Positions 22,590-33,400 of a stretch of 64,000 nt of DNA are shown here, one piece after another. Origin of the DNA: Rostratula benghalensis (taxonomy: Eukaryota; Chordata; Aves; Charadriiformes; Rostratulidae); the NCBI GenBank assembly GCA_013399305.1, contig VXAI01000161.1, positions 668,075 to 732,074 of the forward strand, given 5' to 3'. The stretch's first letter is position 1; the number at the start of each line of letters is the position of its first letter. Position numbers and translations under genes: made by a program. The notes beneath the pieces are model-generated. The model saw only the letters and a list, made by a program, of their open reading frames with translations, was not told where the DNA came from and searched no databases.

Positions 22590-23450
22590 AAGCCTTCTCT
22601 TCTCCAGGCTGAATAACCCCAGATTCCTCAACCTTTTCTGATTGATCTGTATTTCTCTTAGTCATCCTTCTTGACCTTCTTGAAGATAGAAGTGATGTAA
22701 TCTTTCATGCAATTCTCAGGACTGCTATGATTGTACAGTTGTTTTGATTGTACAACTTTCCCAATTGCTGTAATTGTACAATTATTGAGAGTGGCCTTGT
22801 ACTGAGATCAGCAAAATTTCCTCAGCTAGCATCCCATCACAGCCCAGGGACTTTTGTATGTCTAGGTTTTTCAGTACTCTCTGACCTCATCCTCTTCCAC
22901 CAAGGGTACATCTTCCTTGATTCAACCTTTCCTCCTGGCCTCTGGGGCCTCAGAATTCTGGAGACCAGTCTTGCTGCAAAGAACTGAGGTGAAGGTGGCA
23001 TTCAGCACCTTAGCCTTTTCCATGTCCTGTGTCACCATGACCCCTGCACCATTCAGAAGTGGTTCCACATTTTCCCTCACCTTCCTTTTCCCATTTATGT
23101 ACATATAGAATCCCTTATTGTTGCCTGTGTCATCTCTTGCCACATTGAATTCCAGGCTGGCTTTCAAAACTGGTTCTCTGCATGGTTGGACAGGGCCTCT
23201 ATATTACTCCCATGTCATCTGTTTCTGCTTCCACCTTCTACATAATTCCTTTTTGTGTTTAAGTTTTGCTAGGAGTTCCTTGCTCCAGAAAGCCTGCTGG
23301 CATTCTTGCTTGACCTCCTACCTATTGGGATAGACAGCTCTTGAACTTAGAGTAGATGATCCTTGATCTATCTTACGTAAAGGGCCCTATCACTAATCCT
23401 CTTTCAAGCAGATCCTTGAAGAGGCCAAACTCTATTCTTCTGAAATTTGC
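22590..23450 (-). mobile_element. CR1 retrotransposon with most of the RT domain deleted
   Basis: Minus-strand CR1. Positions 22590-22660 match the ORF2 C-terminal block (TTCTCCAGGCTGAATAACCC). From about 22665 to 23450 the sequence jumps to the upstream endonuclease-RT linker: ACCTTCTTGAAGATAGAAG, CATCCCATCACAGCCCAGGG, CTTAGCCTTTTCCATGTCCT, ATTTATGTACATATAGAATC and CTTGAAGAGGCCAAACTCT in CR1 order. The motif and catalytic part of the RT that should lie between is missing. Near 22730-22780 the octamer ATTGTACA occurs three times, suggesting local duplication at the damaged point. The linker is an uncommon survivor, since most CR1 copies keep only the 3' end. Confidence 0.85.
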
Positions 23451-25851
23451 CATGCAATATAGAATGTGGTTTGAAATCTGTTATGTGTCATAAAAGTACT
23501 AGTTGTGGTAAAAGAGCTATAAAGTGGTGTGACTGTGATGCAACTATAAAAATACCACCTTTGTAATACTATCAGAAAATTTCAGAATTATTTTTCTTTC
23601 TTAACCTTAAAGAAACAAATCAACAAAACTGAAACCTCCCTCTTCTCACCTTCTCCAAAAAACCAAAAGCCTCTCATATCCTGATACATCAATGAAGCTG
23701 TTGCTCATCCTTATTAAAACTGACAAATATTCATTTAATTTTACGTCTTTATAACTTTGCATTAGGAAATTTACCAGATGGGTGTCATTCAAAATACGTT
23801 TTCAAATATTGCTCTGCAGTGGAAGGAAATTAAAACAGTAATTTTTTGTGGCTTAAGATAAAAAATATAAAACTTTCAAAAACAATAGTGAAAGGCTCTG
23901 ACCTCAGGTTTCCTCCTTGAGCAAAAAGGATTTGACTTTCCCTGATGCAGGATAATGTGGTTTTGTTTGCATATTATTTAGTTTACATGCAATTCTTTTG
24001 TGTCTTCCCAAATACAACACCTGTGTGACAACATCTAGGGATATTATATATGAAAGCAGTCTTTTCTAGCCCATAGTCAGGAGAGCTATACTTTAAAAAA
24101 ATAAACCTTGAGAAATATTTGCTTTCTCAGTGCATTGAAATGGAAATCTAGTCAGAAAAAGATCTTTAAAGCAATCTTCAGGAAATATTGGCAGAGAAGA
24201 CACGGCTCCTGCACTTGCTTTACGTGTGGGAGAAGCAGATTTAAATAAATAGACCGAACTGGACAAAGGGCACACTTCAGGAGGAGGTCTTGATTCCTGA
24301 GCTACTAGTTCTTCTTGTTTGCCTTCAGCTTCTATTTTAGGATGACTTATGTTACATGCTGGGGTTGTATGTAAGGAAGTAGGTTACCAGCTTAAAGTAA
24401 ATTCTTAAATTTTTGACCTTTTAAGTCAAATCAGACAGTTGTATCTTCGTCTAAATGTGAGTGGTTTTAGAAAGTGCAGTACACCTGAACCTCACATTCA
24501 AAATGGACACATAGCTTGGGGGTTGTGGTAGGCAAAAAATGGTTTTAAATTGTGAATGCTGATAGGCACCAGATAAGGGTTTGTGTAAATATTCAAACGG
24601 AACTTTCAATCTCTCAAATTTGCTGGCTCTCGATTTTGATCTCTCAAATTCAGTCTATTTGCTGGCTCCAACTGGTATGGGCTGGCTGTAAATTTTTGGT
24701 AACACCTAGACTAAACTATGAGCCTTGAATCCTCAAAATAATAAAAAACTATCTATTAGAAGACTGATTATATGTTCTGCACATATACAATGTGCTGAAT
24801 ATGTGCGGAAAAAAGCTCTGCTCTTAAAGTCTTGGAAAGAAGGTTGGCTGCAGAAAAGATCTAGGAAGTGGGGAAAGATTTCCTGGAAATCAGGAAGGTG
24901 TGTGAAGACAAATGCCTGCACGTGCCCAAGACCTTAAGTAGTGACACCTGGGACTAGTAATGGCAAGCAGAAACCAAGATGATTTTATGTCTGACCAACA
25001 GCAATCTCCCTCCATGTCTCTATTTGCTGAATAATTCTAAGTTAATAGAATGGTTCTATGTGAACAAAACTCTGCCCTGTAATCTTATTTTGTACTAAAA
25101 TCATAGCAAGAATAGCCTTTCAAATTAAATTGCTTCCCCCCCCCCCAGGTTTTATTAAAAAATAAAAGGATACAGATAAAACAATGAAAAATGAAAACCT
25201 TAATATTTTTCAAGTTTTTGATAAAGATGCAGTAAAACTCATTTTCACTTCTTCAGCCTAATTAGCAGATTTTGAAGATGAGACTGAGTAAGGCATAATG
25301 CAAATGCACTCTTCGACAACAATTTTTTATTCTTTTGAGCAAGTCAGATCATATTTATTTCAGAGAACAGGAGTTTGCTATGTTTGGTTTTTTTCAGGTT
25401 TTGTTTGTTTTGTTTGTTTTTATTTGTTTGTTGGTTTGGGTATTATTTTTTTTTACTTTACGATAAAACATTAGAAATTAGCTTTATTTTTATTTAATTA
25501 TTTTTTTTCTCCCTTTCCTCTTTCTTCTTTCTCACTGAAATGAAACAAAACAAAACAGAAGAAAACAAAAGTCTTTCTCACTGCAACTAATTCTGATACA
25601 AACCTGCCTCAAACCTTCAGCCAGCCAGAGGAACACATGATGCCTCTGGCTAGGCATGTTTGAGGAAGCCTGGCAGCGCCCAGGGGCAGGGAGGCACAAA
25701 GAGGAGACACTTAAGAGGCGACACAGGAGGAAACACAAGGAAACCTGTGAAGGGGGTATGTGAAAAGTCATCCTTGGAGAGAAGGCTGGAGGAACGTAAA
25801 AGATGACATTAGGGACACAGATGGAGATGGTCACTTGGAAGGAGGCACTTT
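23451..25851. other. Unassigned stretch with low-complexity runs
   Basis: It holds an imperfect duplication around 24607-24670 (GATCTCTCAAATT...GCTGGCTC), a C11 run (25136-25146) and a T/G island (25385-25440). Positions 25615-25851 are GC-richer and form an unidentified block directly abutting the CR1 at 25852. No gene found. Confidence 0.45.
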
Positions 25852-26019
25852 GTCGGTGTTGGTCCACTGCCAGCTGAATATGAGCCAGCAGTGTGCCCAG
25901 GTGGTCAAGAAGGCCAACAGCATCCTGTCCTGGATCAAGAACATTGTGGCCAGCAGGAGTAGGGAAAGTATCATCCTCTTGTATCAGCCACTAGTGAAGC
26001 CCTACCTCGAGTAGTGTCC
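25852..26019 (+). mobile_element. CR1 retrotransposon, part 1 (interrupted by a solo LTR)
   Basis: Plus-strand CR1 ORF2 C-terminal region: CAGCTGAATATGAGCCAGCA, GTGTGCCCAGGTGGTCAAG, AAGAAGGCCAACAGCATCC and CCACTAGTGAAGCCCTACCT. It breaks at AGTAGTGTCC, where an LTR starts, and resumes at 26452. It is roughly nine-in-ten identical by eye to the CR1 at 52.69-52.85 kb, so both belong to one subfamily. Confidence 0.95.
26014..26019. repeat. Left target-site duplication GTGTCC
   Basis: GTGTCC is present immediately left of the LTR and again at 26452-26457 right of it. In the uninterrupted CR1 at 52.84 kb it occurs once (52844-52849). Confidence 0.93.
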
Positions 26020-26150
26020 TGAGGGCCAGAGTTCAGCTAGCCTCAGCAAAACTTTAAGTGTTATAAAAGAGGACGTACTGGGACTCCTCGGCCACAAGCC
26101 CTGGGGGAACGGGACAGGTTCATCTAAGAGGAACTAAAGAATGTTTATTC

Positions 26151-26220
26151 CCGTCCCCCAGGACCAAGGAATAAGAAAGGACACCGTCCCCCAGGACCGA
26201 AGGAGGAATAAGAAAGGACA
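26151..26220. repeat. Tandem duplication within LTR U3
   Basis: Two adjacent units, 26151-26183 (33 bp) and 26184-26220 (37 bp), both open CCGTCCCCCAGGACC and close AATAAGAAAGGACA. The second has a 4-bp insertion. Duplicated U3 blocks often act as enhancer repeats; here that role is inferred. Confidence 0.9.
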
Positions 26221-26284
26221 CGTTATCAGTAACAGCCTTGCTCTGTTGAGAACAAAGGCTAGGAACAAGTGTTGACTGTCATAG

Positions 26285-26335
26285 GCATTGGCTAATTAGC
26301 ATTGGCTAATTTGTATATGTTACAAACTAACCAAT
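26285..26335 (+). promoter_or_regulatory. CCAAT-box cluster in LTR U3
   Basis: A 14-bp unit GCATTGGCTAATTA is repeated in tandem (26285-26298, 26299-26312), giving two inverted CCAAT boxes (ATTGG). A direct CCAAT follows at 26331-26335, about 40 bp before the TATTAAAG box. This is a classic NF-Y-type proximal promoter layout. Binding is inferred from the motif only. Confidence 0.6.
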
Positions 26336-26397
26336 TAGAATGTCACATGCTGGCCCGTAATGCGACCTGCTGGGTATTAAAGTAAGTGATTAACAGC

Positions 26398-26403
26398 AAT
26401 AAA
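26398..26403 (+). terminator. LTR poly(A) signal AATAAA
   Basis: AATAAA lies 16 bp after the TATTAAAG box and about 48 bp before the LTR end, consistent with the R/U5 side of a short class II LTR. Confidence 0.65.
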
Positions 26404-26451
26404 CTGACACTTTTCTTGCATCAAGCTGCGTCCCATCTCTCAGTCCCGGCA

Positions 26452-26953
26452 GTGTCCCATTTCAGGCCCCTCACTACAGCAAAGACATTGAGGTGCTGGA
26501 GCAGGACCAGAGAAGGGGAATGAAGCTGGTGAAGGTTCTGGAGAACAAGTCTCCCCACAGCCTTGAGGCTGAGGGAGCTGGAATTGTTCAGCCTGGAGAA
26601 AAGGAGGATGAGGGGAGACCTTATTGCCCTCTTTGACTGCCTGAAAGGGGGTTGTAGAAAGAGAGGAACCGGTCTCTTATCCTAAGTAACAAGTGACAGG
26701 ACTAGAGGAAATAGCCTCAAATTGCACCAGAGAAGGTTTAGATATTATATTAGGAAATTTTTTTACACTGAAACTTTTTAAGCTTTGGAACAGGCTGCTC
26801 AGGGAGGTGGTTGAGCCACCATCCCTGGAGGCATTTAAAAGATAAGTGGATATAATGCTTAGAGATATGGTTTATTTGTCAGTGTTAGGCTGATGTTAGG
26901 GCTTGATGATCTGAAAGTTTCCTTCCAACCTACACAAGTCCATGATTCTATGA
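26452..26953 (+). mobile_element. CR1 retrotransposon, part 2
   Basis: Resumes the CR1 of 25852-26019 with GTGTCCCATTTCAGGCCCC, then GACATTGAGGTGCTGGAG, GAGAACAAGTCTCCCC, TTCAGCCTGGAGAAAAGGAG, CAAATTGCACCAGAGAAGG and GAACAGGCTGCTCAGGGAG. It ends with the 3' UTR TTGATGATCTGAAAG and CATGATTCTATGAC. Frame disrupted. Confidence 0.95.
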
Positions 26954-26959
26954 CTTCTG

Positions 26960-27235
26960 ATGGGGAAGTGATGTTGCTGAGCCCCTTGAGCCATGGAGGA
27001 CCCACTTTGGAGCAAGGACATTACCAGAAGCATGGTGACCCACAGGCAACCCATGCTGGAGCAGAGAAGCAGTAGGAAGAGAAGGGTAGCAGAAAGAAAC
27101 CTCTGCATGCTGACTCCTAGTCCCAGTGTCTCTGATTGCCTCAGCAAAAGGTTTGGGAAGGACTAAGTGTATCGTGTGGTAAAAAAAAAAATCACAGAAA
27201 AAATGAGGCAAGAAGTGGGGAAGCTGAGCCTGGGA
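26960..27235 (+). mobile_element. Probable avian ERV LTR-like fragment
   Basis: Directly after the CR1 tail lie GCCATGGAGGACCCACTTTG, GAGCAAGGACATT and ACCCATGCTGGAGCAGAGAAG. These resemble the repeated 'GGACCCA..CTGGAGCAG' blocks in the LTR at 54.6-55.6 kb. The match is to short repeated words, so the family call is tentative. Boundaries are approximate. Confidence 0.45.
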
Positions 27236-29014
27236 AATGGGGAAGATTTGTTTTTCTGAGCTATTTAATTGTTTATAAACTTTTTTTCAATACCAGAATT
27301 CGTAATTAGAAGTTTGGTCACTGGTAATAAATTGAGTGAAATTTCCCAAGTTGAGACTGTTTTGCATCTGACAATGATGACTTGAAAAACAGCTGGAATC
27401 ACAGGTGTATTTCTTCACAAAGTGAAGAGGCATAGTATTGTAATGTTTTCTTAGGAGCTTCATAAAACTGTAAAAAAATTAATTAGCATCTCTTTTTACT
27501 TTCTGAAACAGGTATTTGCTGGTTTTGTTACTGTGATCATAAATATTCTTTTTAGATCAGAAAAAAAAATAAGTTCTATTTCCCTTAGCATAACCAAAGC
27601 CTAAAATAGTATGGATTTTTGGAAATCCTCAAACCTTCCCAAAAAATGCATAGTAATTTTAACACATGGAGGTACCTTTCTAATCCTATTTAAATAGCTT
27701 TGCTTCATTTTGTCTGTCTACATACGGCTTTCAAAACTTAATAAATCACTTGCTACAAGGCAGCAAAGTTTCCATTTTCTATGATATATTCACCATGTAT
27801 CTTATCCATGAATAAAACAAATTATCATCTTGATTAACAAAATAATTAACACTTTTCCATGTCTGATTGCCAGTTGCAGAGCAGGATTAGGATAATCAGA
27901 GGTTATTTGTGGCACCAATAGAGTGCAAAAGAGACCATGCATGAGTATAAATCATATCCTGAGACAGGGATTTGAACCTCAGATTGCATTGCATTGGATT
28001 CTGCAATAATATTATTCATACAACATTATTTGAGATTATATTACTATCTACGAAGTATCCAAAAAAGAAAAGAGATATCCTTGCCAGACACTACTTTTTA
28101 AATTATTGTTTGGGGGGTTGCTGAGATACCTTTTCAGATGGAAAATGAACAAACTTGCCTCACAATTAAAACATCACAATATTAATTATGGAAGAGCTAT
28201 ACTGCGGATTAACCTGTGGGAAAAGAGGAAATTGGAATTAAATCTTAACTTTTATAAGGATATTTTAAGAGGACCTTGGGGTAGACAATTAAGGAAACAG
28301 CAACAAATGGATCCATCTGAAAAACAGGATTAACCTATAAAATAAATTTCTAAGCATCAGACAAGTTAATATAATAGACTATTATATGAGAATAATTTCA
28401 GAATAAGTAACTGAAATGTAATTCTATAAAATGGATGTCAGACCATTTCTATTAACAATAAAATATGAAGGGAAAAAAAAAAAAAGAGATTAATTGGTCA
28501 TCAGACTGAACAAAAGGCATAGAAAGACATTATATTAGACCTTTCCAGTTTCACAGCTTGGCCATGTTTATTTGTATCAAGCAATTTACTGGTATCCCAG
28601 CTACAGAAAGAATATGGCAGAGTTAGAAAAAGTGCACAGAGGGACAAACGTGACAATTAAACAAAGGAATAAATCAGCTTTTGTGCAGGTTATGATTATA
28701 TAGAATACGTCTAAGAAGTCCAGAAAAGACAATGCAGAAAGAAGAAAAGACCCATAAGCACAGGAGCCCCGCAAAGAAGAAGGATAAGAAATTAATCATT
28801 AATCATCTCTTCTAACACAAGAACCAGAAGGCCACAATTAAACTAACTATAGTCTCCAAAAAAAAAGGGAGTTACACAATATAAAGTTAAGCTGTAAAAG
28901 TCCTTCTCATGGGATGTTGTTAAAAACTCAGAGGAGTTGAAAATTGGGTTTAGATAAAACAAGTATGCACAACATTCTACAGTTCATGAAAGGGGAAGGG
29001 GAAGGGAAGGAATA
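27236..29014. other. Unassigned AT-rich stretch
   Basis: No recognised transposon or exon. A 75-codon frame (28106-28333) and an A-run near 28472 are unremarkable. A GGGGAAGGGG run lies at 28990-29010. Confidence 0.45.
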
Positions 29015-29100
29015 ATATCTGTTGGAAGGGACTTAATGATGATCCTCTAGTCCAACTGCTTGAACATGCAGTATAGGAAACCCTTAATGGAACACAGGTA
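29015..29100 (-). mobile_element. Probable CR1 3' fragment without terminal repeats
   Basis: CTGTTGGAAGGGACTTAATG, then GATCCTCTAGTCCAACTGC resemble the inverted CR1 3' UTR core. The ATTCTATG tail is missing and divergence is high. About 85 bp. Confidence 0.6.
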
Positions 29101-29819
29101 AATGAGTTGGCCTGATATACCTCTACCTGTAAGAGTAATTTCTGTGAGTTTGTAGGAATATTTTTGTTTGTTTGTTTGTTTGTTTGTTTTATGGAGAAAC
29201 AACAGAACTCCAGACAAGTCTCTTTTTCTTTGTAATCAGAAAACTACTTATTTAGGTATATGCCTTTCAGACCCCAGTGGAGATGACCTCAATCTCTAGT
29301 GTACAGTAAAAGGGAAATTTTAAAAAAAACTTCTTTATCCTACCCAGGAAGCCATTTCCTACTTTCAATAGTTGTTTGCTTTCCAATCTTTTTTTGAAAT
29401 ATACAATTGCTTACTTAGGCAAAAGTAATCTATTGTATGTATTAACATTTGTGGAGAACAAAATACATGTTTTTTATTAGTAGACAAGTTAATTATTTTG
29501 CTTTTACCTCCAGGTATCGAGATGCTGATGCCTGTTTTATATTTGTATTTATATTTGTGGTTGTATGTGCCATTGTGAATGCAGAGACAATATATGCGAA
29601 CTGTAAAGATGTTTTTGCATAGAGTGATGCCATGGGAAATGTTGCGACCCACAAGTCCTTCACTGAGAACATTACCCTGCTTTTGAAGTACCTTTTTTTA
29701 CATTTCCTCTTTAGTGAACACTTCAAAAAAACCCTCCAGCTACTTTGTGACCCCTAGTATTAAGATGAATTTCTTCTTAAGGTCTTGTATTTCATTCAGT
29801 TAATTGTTTTCAGCTAACA
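29101..29819. other. Unassigned AT-rich stretch with (TTTG)n
   Basis: Holds a (TTTG)n microsatellite at 29163-29190. Minus-strand frames of 77-95 codons (29365-29726) lie in T-rich sequence and have no motif. Confidence 0.45.
29163..29190. repeat. (TTTG)7 microsatellite
   Basis: Seven tandem TTTG units in non-repeat context. Confidence 0.85.
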
Positions 29820-30440
29820 CGAGCGAGATGTAGTTACTTTAGAGTTCCCCAAAATAAATCGACTGCATATAAAGAGACAACTTGCGTGGTGGATGAAAGG
29901 TCTGGGAAATTTGTGCAGAATCACACAGCTCAGCATAAACTATTTTGCAGAAAGAAAAAGAAGCGTTCCGGCAGAAACAAGTTTCTGAAGTAGAAACTTC
30001 CCAGTGAAGATACAGAAACAAGCCTGCAGGAGCAAACACAAGCAGCTTCTGAAACTTCTAACCATACTATTTTAATAAATCTGGTAAAGCAACTTGTTAC
30101 TTTAGGCAGGATATTTATTTATGTGGAGTAGGATTGCATACGATGATGGGATTACACGATTCACGCTATATAAAATATCTGCCCGGCATAATATTGTGAT
30201 TGAGACATCGAGCACCTTCACTCCTTTTGGAGGCTGTATTTATCAGAGTTGTTCAGCTTTACTAACTGAGAAGCAGTGGGGTCTAAGATAGTGTCACTAT
30301 AATTCTGATATTTGGAACGACCTTGCTATCTCTTGCAGTCTCTCCCTCTCCTCAGAGATACTGGTTTATTCTTATCTGGCGTGCCACACCAGCTGAAGGG
30401 TAGACTGATAAACTTCAGGTAGGACTATTTATCTTATAAA
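29820..30440. other. CpG-enriched non-repeat stretch
   Basis: About a dozen CpGs occur here (for example AGCGTTCCGGCAG at 29962, CACGATTCACGC near 30160, GCCCGGC near 30182), clearly denser than the AT-rich flanks. No known repeat was recognised. A TATATAAAA-like string sits near 30167. A 66-codon minus-strand frame (29839-30039) has no motif. It is a candidate regulatory or conserved segment, not demonstrated. Confidence 0.3.
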
Positions 30441-33400
30441 ACAGCACTGCCACAGGACTATCCTGGGGCTTAATAAGACCTTATTGTTCCTCATTTATCC
30501 CAGAGTTGCTACCACATCCTCTTTCACACATTATTTATTAGATTCACAAAATGAGTATTTTTCTATTTTTATTTTGCATGGTAGACTCTCCATTCTCCTT
30601 ATTACGTTTCTCAGCACACTGTATCTAATTTGAGTTTGCCTGTTTTAGGCACGTAGGAGTAGATCTCTGGACAACGTTGCAAACCCCTCTTCGTTATAAC
30701 TTCTCATTTGAGCAGCTCCAAATGCTTCAAATATTTCTTGGTATTCGAAGCAAGACCATTGCATGTTTGCTTTCTTTCTTCTGCATGTGATAAGCTGGAA
30801 AGAAAACACAGGGGAATTGGAACAGCCATAACTGTATTAAACCATTAGGAAGGACAACACATATTCAGTATTAAAAGAGTTTTTATTTATTACCCCTATT
30901 TTGTTTAAGAAAAAAAATAATAAATTCTGGTCTTCTGGAGTAAATCACCACAAACAGTTCATGGACCAAACATCCAAACAGCAAAAAGTATTAGAGAAAA
31001 AAAATAAATTCAGTGCCATTTTCTATGCCTCTGTAACAGTTTAAAGAATAAAATAGACAAATGTGAGCTATATGTAGGGCTGCATCTGTGTGAAAGAGTG
31101 TGCTTAAGTTGGTAGATGATACCTTTATGGAGATAAAGAGTAAAAATGTGTTTTTCCATATAATGTCATGTGGGAAAGGACCAACTGACTTTATGATAGC
31201 ATTCTAGGATTGTGTATAGAATTTGCCTAATTAAATTTTACTCAAGCTTCAATTTACCAAGTCTTGGTGTTATAAATTATGCTGTCCATACTTTAATTTC
31301 ATTTTAGCTGATAGCTCATTTATTTGACCTATAGCTGCTGACAGTTCCTGTATTTCCACTTGTATTTCTACAGTCACACTGTCTATATCTTGCTTGTGAG
31401 ATGCTTTGTGATATCTTTGGCAATGTTCTTGGCAGCTGTAGCTCCCCGTGTGACAGGCACAACATGTTCTGAAGGGCTGATTGGCTTAAACTTGTGTTTG
31501 GGTCTAAACAATCGAGAAACCAGTCACTTAGTCAATGTAGAGGACTCGTGTTTTATATTTCAGAATGTCTAAATAAATATAATGTGTATATCATATGAAT
31601 GAAACAATCATGTTTTATTTTTACCAACTCACTGATTTTATATACTAAATACTGTTTTTGAAAAGCTTACCCATAATATGCCACTATTTTAAGGATGAAC
31701 AAATTAAAAAGATAAAATTATCAGTTATGCTTTCTTTTTTCTCCTGGGCTTGCAACACAAAGGGCACTTTTGGTTCTAACAGAGTCTTTTGATGTGAATT
31801 TTTCCTTAGATTACTTCCACCTTGGGTTTTTTTCATCCTTTGCAGTGAATATGCTAATAGAATTTACTGAATACAGCTCCTTTCATAAGTTTCTGCCTTT
31901 TTTTCTTTTACTGTAAGCTGTAAATCAATAGTAACTGATTCCTGGGGCCAAATATGTTGACAGCAGCTTAATCAACTTGTGTTCATGCTACTTTCAATGT
32001 CATCTCTAGCCACAAGGCAGTAAATTCTTTCAGAGCATTTTTCTTTGAACCGTTCTGCTGTATTTTCTCTTTGTTTGTTTTGGAACATATTTCTGGCCCT
32101 TTCCCTCAAGAAGGGCTTTTAGTCAGCAGTTTTAGAGAGTGCTTCTTTCCTCCCAGCCCTCTCTGTCTTCTTGTATTTCCTTTATACTTTCCCTCCTAAG
32201 AATTTGTAAAAGCTCTCTTTGGCAAGATTAGTATGCTTGATCTTAATACACATTTTATGTTTGTAATGACTGTACTACGTTGAGACAATGTTCTTTATCT
32301 CTCTGCTATATATTCTTGGGTCAGATATCTGAATAAATTACACCCACAGTTTCTAAAAAACACTAAATGCAGCCAATTTTGAAAAAAAACCAACTTCAAT
32401 TGGAAATATAATCTTGGAAGAGAAGTAACGAAAGGACACAAAGACATAAACAGGAATATTCAGTATTTACAAAGAAGTTATATTGCTGTTTTTAATTAAT
32501 AGTCTAGCAATATGATGTGTATCACTAAGTCATCAACAGCATCTTAAGTTCAAAGCTTAACTGCAACAGGTTCATGAGCACAATTAGCAAAAATAAGTAT
32601 TTCCTAAACATAAACATTTTAATCATTCCTCTGGATAAATGGGTGTTGCAAGGGAAAAAAGACCCATCAATTCCTCTGCAGAAAGGAACATCATCATCTT
32701 ATATCTATAAGAATAATATTCATTGCACAACAGGAAGGTGATTCATTTAGAGCTGTTTCATAAAGCATTGGTTGTATCCCTGCCAGGCAAAAGTCAGCCT
32801 TACAGTCACTTTGTTAGGAATAGTTCCTAAAACTCACTAGAAAAACACATTTTCTCTCTTTGGCAATTTAACAGCAGTGGCTGTCTTAGAAAGGAACTTG
32901 AAAGCAGGAGCCGTTCATGCATCAAAAAGTAAAGTTTACCCATTATATTAGTGGTAAGAAAAATCCAGAATCTGTGGGCTGATCTTTGTTTAGGTTTTTT
33001 TCTTCTTCTTCTTTATTTTTAGAACAAGACTAAAAGTTCTGTCACAGGTAGGGCAAAGTAAACAATCTGTAGTGGGTGTGGATACTGGGTTAGTTTCAGA
33101 ATTTACAAGATTTTGTAAATTTTACTCTAATATGCTACTGCCCTTCCTAGAAGGGTGTAGACCTATAATCCCTAGAGGAGGATATTTGACATTTGATTTT
33201 TTGTTTCAACTGGCTTCTACCTCCAGTGGACTCATTACATCTAGATTAAAAAGCCTTCTACTATTCCCTTCTGACTAAGTACTTAACTCTGTAACTCTGT
33301 ACTTGTATACAATGGACATTTGAAACCAAAGAAAACAACACTGAGGTACAATCTTTTTAAGAGGTTTGAAATGCAGTCTTTAAGTTCCTTAAAATAACTT

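Larger units (their letters stand above)
26020..26451 (+). mobile_element. Solo LTR (432 bp) of an avian endogenous retrovirus, class II type
   Basis: A complete LTR bounded by 5' TG (TGAGGGCCAGAG) and 3' CA (CAGTCCCGGCA), with 6-bp direct repeats GTGTCC on both sides. Six-base duplications are typical of alpha/betaretrovirus-like (class II) elements, which is the basis for the class call. In order it has a TTATAAAAG at 26061, a tandem duplication (26151-26220), a cluster of CCAAT boxes (26287-26335), a TATTAAAG TATA-type box (26375-26382), and AATAAA (26398-26403) followed by about 48 bp of U5-like sequence. The short TATA-to-poly(A) distance implies a very short R. No internal viral sequence is present, so the provirus was lost by LTR-LTR recombination. 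It lies in the same orientation as its CR1 host. Confidence 0.92.

Noticed and set aside
26061..26070. TTATAAAAGA as the main TATA box of the solo LTR
   Set aside because: It lies only about 40 bp from the LTR 5' end; the TATTAAAG at 26375, placed after CCAAT boxes and just before AATAAA, fits the promoter position better.
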